A stretch of 64,000 nucleotides of DNA from contig CASDVP010000002.1 of assembly GCA_949284445.1 (NCBI GenBank), positions 1 to 64,000 of the forward strand, in the 5' to 3' direction. Within the stretch, counting starts at the first letter, position 1; every line of letters starts with the position of its first letter. The translations under genes were made by a program, and so were the position numbers. Under the pieces are notes generated by a model. It had not been told where the DNA came from, searched no databases, and worked only from the letters and a program-made list of their open reading frames with translations. Source of the stretch: an uncultured Bacillota bacterium. Its GTDB lineage: Bacteria; Bacillota_I; Bacilli_A; RFN20; CAG-288. Shown here piece after piece: positions 61,795 to 64,000 of this stretch.

Positions 61795-61962
61795 CTAATA
61801 AATTGTAATCCTTCTGTTGCTTTTTGTTGCTAGTGGCTTTAAATCATCTGAATCAAAGACAATGTTATATTCTATCAAGTGTATGATTTCTGTTGTAATC
61901 AGCTGGTCGTATCTTTCTAATAACTCTTTAGCAATCTTTCTGATATCTGCTTCCGTATGCAT
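61795..61962 (-). CDS. 55-residue third ORF of the restriction-modification operon
   Basis: ATG 61962 lies 2 nt after the methylase stop. The product MHTEADIRKIAKELLERYDQ...LKPLATKSNRRITIY starts like a helical DNA-binding N-terminus (helix, I-E-Y, then S-D-D-L-K-P). Segments of this type occur at the beginning of restriction-associated proteins, which then continue with a Q-R-I-R-N-I-V-S-H stretch. Here a stop follows at once, so the gene is probably truncated by decay of the neighbouring region. The SD is weak (GAAGAG). Confidence 0.4.
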   Translation of the reverse strand: MHTEADIRKIAKELLERYDQLITTEIIHLIEYNIVFDSDDLKPLATKSNRRITIY

Positions 61963-61964
61963 GA

Positions 61965-63056
61965 TTATAATGTCTCTTCGCTAGTTTTGAATTTTCTAAA
62001 ATTATTTCGGATAACATCTATAGAGACCATTTCACCATTACGGACTACATATAAGCAATCAAAAGCATTGACTCTTCTAGTTTGTCCAAGCATTTCACCA
62101 GCAATCTCATGCATAGATCTAGTCTCGTCTTTGTATCTAAGCTTACCACTATCATCTGCTAAAATGGCTTTTTTACCATTTTTATTATAGAAATATTCAC
62201 CAACAGTAAAATATCCAGCATCAACCATTTCTTTTACAGATACTTTTAATGGCTTGATATCAAATGTTGCATTTTCAACATCACCTATTTTAGGAATTAC
62301 GTTATCTAATCGCTTTTGACCATATTTAATATATGTTTGGTCACGTTCGATCATAGTATAATTTCTACCCATTTTTTTGGCAACTGCACCAGTTGTCATA
62401 GTTCCACCAAACGGGTCAAGAACCAAATCATCTTTTTTAGTAAACAAAGCTAACACTCTATATAAAAGAGCTTCTGGTTTTTGTGTATTGTGAAGTTTTT
62501 TATCATTATCGTCTTTTAGTCTTTCATTACCAGCACAGACTGGAAACTCCCAAATCGAGCCCATCTGCTTTCCACCATTAAGATACTTTCCAGTTTTATA
62601 ATTAAAGGTAAATTTAGACTTCTTGCTTTTAGCAGCCCAGATTAATGTTTCGTGACTATTATTTAATCTAGTGCCACCAAAATTAGGTGTAGGATTTGAT
62701 TTTTTCCAAATGATATCATTGATAACCCAATAGCCCAATTCTCGGAGGATCGATCCTATTTCATATATGGATTGCATACCTGAAATGACACAGACAGCAC
62801 CATTGTCCTTGAGCAATCTTCTGACTTCAGTAAGCCATTTTTTGGTGAAATCTTTGTAAGCATCCATCGATGAAAATTTATCCCAATCATCATCACATCC
62901 ATCAAACTCTGTACCTTCGACTCTAAATAACTTTTTGCCTTCTTCTATTTGCATAAAATACGGAGGATCTGCAAAGCAAAAATCAAATGATTTATCAGGA
63001 AGATTTTTCATCGTTTCAATCGTATCGCCTTGTAATATTTTATTCATATATTCCAT
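61965..63056 (-). CDS. HinfI-like (beta-class) adenine DNA methyltransferase
   Basis: The start is ATG 63056, 7-8 nt after GAGGT; the frame extends to 63077. The 363-residue protein has the catalytic motif FADPPYFMQ (motif IV, near residue 29), NDIIWKKSNPTPNFGGTR, NAHETLIW-like HETLIWAAK and HNTQKPEALLYRV. The SAM motif DPFGGTMTTGAVAK comes late, giving the beta order. A C-terminal RAMA-like domain (AGYFTVGEYFY, RVNAFDCLYV) is typical of M.HinfI. It closely resembles M.HinfI/CcrM, which methylate GANTC, so GANTC is the predicted target. A restriction enzyme is encoded directly upstream. Confidence 0.9.
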   Translation of the reverse strand: MEYMNKILQGDTIETMKNLPDKSFDFCFADPPYFMQIEEGKKLFRVEGTEFDGCDDDWDKFSSMDAYKDFTKKWLTEVRRLLKDNGAVCVISGMQSIYEIGSILRELGYWVINDIIWKKSNPTPNFGGTRLNNSHETLIWAAKSKKSKFTFNYKTGKYLNGGKQMGSIWEFPVCAGNERLKDDNDKKLHNTQKPEALLYRVLALFTKKDDLVLDPFGGTMTTGAVAKKMGRNYTMIERDQTYIKYGQKRLDNVIPKIGDVENATFDIKPLKVSVKEMVDAGYFTVGEYFYNKNGKKAILADDSGKLRYKDETRSMHEIAGEMLGQTRRVNAFDCLYVVRNGEMVSIDVIRNNFRKFKTSEETL

Positions 63057-63101
63057 ATTTTTATACCTCATGATCAATCCGTAAGAATAATGGGTAATAA
63101 C

Positions 63102-63920
63102 TTATTTTTTACGGTATAATTTTGCTTTTTCTAAGTTATTTCCTGTAGAGAATAATTCTTTTCTTAAAAGACAATATATTTCTTTATCAGACATTAATTT
63201 TTTCCACAAATTTTCGGGAAGCCGTAAGAGAGCCTTGTATATTTCTTCGCTAGTACCAAAATTAGGGATGGTGATATCATCATTTGCATGTTCTTGACGA
63301 TATTTTATCAAAATAGAAATAAATTCGTCCCAAGCTTGCTTACCATTTTTTAAAGATTCAAAGAATTGACTTCCGTAATAGAGATGTAAAGTGACGTTAT
63401 CTAACTTCTCATCTTTCATTTGTTGAAAATAATAATTTTTGTTTTTATGTAATGAACTATCCATAAACCACATGCTTGCATCAATGTGTTTATCAGGATA
63501 TTTTTTTCTTATTAAATCAATCTTTTTATGAAAATTTTGATACTGGCCTCTCTTTTTTGTGCTGTCATGATCATCTCTGACTTTCATTTCTACTAAATAT
63601 AGGATAGTACCATCAGTAAAAAATTGATCAACATTCAATTCATCACCATTTTCATCTTGTCCAAGATCCTTATCAAAATTGATATATCCTAGTCTAACTA
63701 TGTATTCGGTTGCTAATTCTTCGATGAAATCACCAAATTTAATTTCTCTGCTTTGTGTGATATTTTGAATAAGTTTGTTTCTAGCATTTGAAAGTCTAAA
63801 TAATCCGCAATAGCGTTCAGGTTGTTCTATTATTGTAATTAAAAGAGTAAGGTAAAAATCATCTCCAGCTTGAATATGTTTTGTTAATGAATTGTAGAAC
63901 TCATCATATGTAATTATCAT
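63102..63920 (-). CDS. Type II restriction endonuclease partner
   Basis: The 272-residue protein has a PD-(D/E)XK-like core: DELNVDQFF (Asp), LYLVEMKVRDDHDSTKKRG (E-x-K) and QNFHKKIDLIRKKYPDKH. The K-V-R-D-D-H-D-S-T-K-K-R-G-Q block is typical of a family of type II enzymes paired with HinfI-like methylases. It should cleave unmethylated sites of the same target as the neighbouring enzyme, probably GANTC (inference from pairing). ATG 63920 is preferred over GTG 63929, which overlaps the SD AGGTCGTG. Transcription is from 63950-63978. Confidence 0.8.
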   Translation of the reverse strand: MIITYDEFYNSLTKHIQAGDDFYLTLLITIIEQPERYCGLFRLSNARNKLIQNITQSREIKFGDFIEELATEYIVRLGYINFDKDLGQDENGDELNVDQFFTDGTILYLVEMKVRDDHDSTKKRGQYQNFHKKIDLIRKKYPDKHIDASMWFMDSSLHKNKNYYFQQMKDEKLDNVTLHLYYGSQFFESLKNGKQAWDEFISILIKYRQEHANDDITIPNFGTSEEIYKALLRLPENLWKKLMSDKEIYCLLRKELFSTGNNLEKAKLYRKK

Positions 63921-63949
63921 TTGTTTCACGACCTGTTTTCAATAATAAA

Positions 63950-63978
63950 ATTTTACCATAAAAATAGGTTGTTTACAA
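63950..63978 (-). promoter_or_regulatory. Promoter of the restriction-modification operon
   Basis: Minus strand TTGTAA (63973-63978), 17-bp spacer, TAAAAT (63950-63955), about 30 bp before the endonuclease start. No C-protein gene or C-box is seen. Confidence 0.6.
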
Positions 63979-64000
63979 TCAGGATACTCTTGTGTAAAGC

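Noticed and set aside
1..64000. Mycoplasma-type code with TGA as Trp
   Set aside because: Several conserved genes end naturally at TGA with coupled neighbours, and Trp in conserved motifs is encoded by TGG.

Overview
The window looks like a chromosome segment of a low-GC, Gram-positive bacterium of the Bacilli/Erysipelotrichia/Mollicutes-like group, probably gut-associated. The evidence is an AT-rich background, an rpsF-ssb-rpsR operon, EzrA, a NifS-ThiI pair, AddAB, a UvrX-YolD pair, MgtE and CorA magnesium transporters, a CcpA-like LacI regulator, TasA/SipW-type surface proteins and tRNA genes without encoded CCA. TGA acts as a normal stop, so the code is not the Mycoplasma code. This placement is inference from gene content.

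Layout. 0-8 kb: small and surface genes. These are a DUF3795 protein, a small membrane protein behind a promoter with a G9 tract, DUF2188, a candidate sRNA, a stand-alone YloV/FakA-type domain, a SipW/TasA-like secreted cluster that includes an in-frame stop and a chimeric beta-helix/half-peptidase, then an Fe-alcohol dehydrogenase. 8-14.8 kb: housekeeping. tRNA-Met and tRNA-Ile(CAU), RluA, ThiI, NifS, EzrA, LacI regulator and rubrerythrin. 14.9-18.5 kb: a heterodimeric ABC exporter. 18.6-20.8 kb: a graveyard of mobile DNA (IS66 remnant, ATPase fragment, GC-rich IS630-like element with terminal inverted repeats).

20.8-37.5 kb: the most distinctive locus. It lies on the minus strand and appears GC-richer than its flanks. 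It holds two GH3 enzymes with permuted domain order (one of 1737 aa with four CBM-like modules and three membrane segments), lipoproteins, a 611-aa protein made of CBM-like modules, a CE1-like esterase lipoprotein and an AgrC/AgrA-type GHKL kinase with LytTR regulator. Three transcription units are predicted: 37468-36446, 36342-30398 and 30319-20773. All three promoters carry the same direct repeat (TACGAAATAA-type half sites 21-22 bp apart) placed 23-25 bp upstream of a -10 box. I infer that the LytTR regulator encoded inside the second unit activates all three, including itself, making a self-amplifying polysaccharide-response regulon. A LacI/CcpA-like palindrome overlaps the repeat at the second unit.

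37.9-45.3 kb: AddA, AddB and GlyA. 45.5-48.7 kb: a secreted permuted NlpC/P60-type hydrolase coupled to a fused, catalytically degenerate ABC-ATPase/permease, reminiscent of FtsEX plus hydrolase. 48.8-55.5 kb: HAD phosphatase, tandem MgtE, SRAP, SIMPL-like and SpoU methylase genes, and the rpsF operon with a possible autoregulatory leader. 56-57.4 kb: a DUF898 membrane protein behind a second promoter with the same TTGACTTTTGTC plus poly-G design. 57.7-61.3 kb: YolD, UvrX, CorA and a HAD protein. 61.4-64 kb: a HinfI-like type II restriction-modification operon beside an ATPase fragment. Recurrent control themes are poly-G spacer promoters (candidate phase variation), AAGCGCTT-type operators, leaderless starts, and two genes in which a hairpin separates the Shine-Dalgarno from the start codon.
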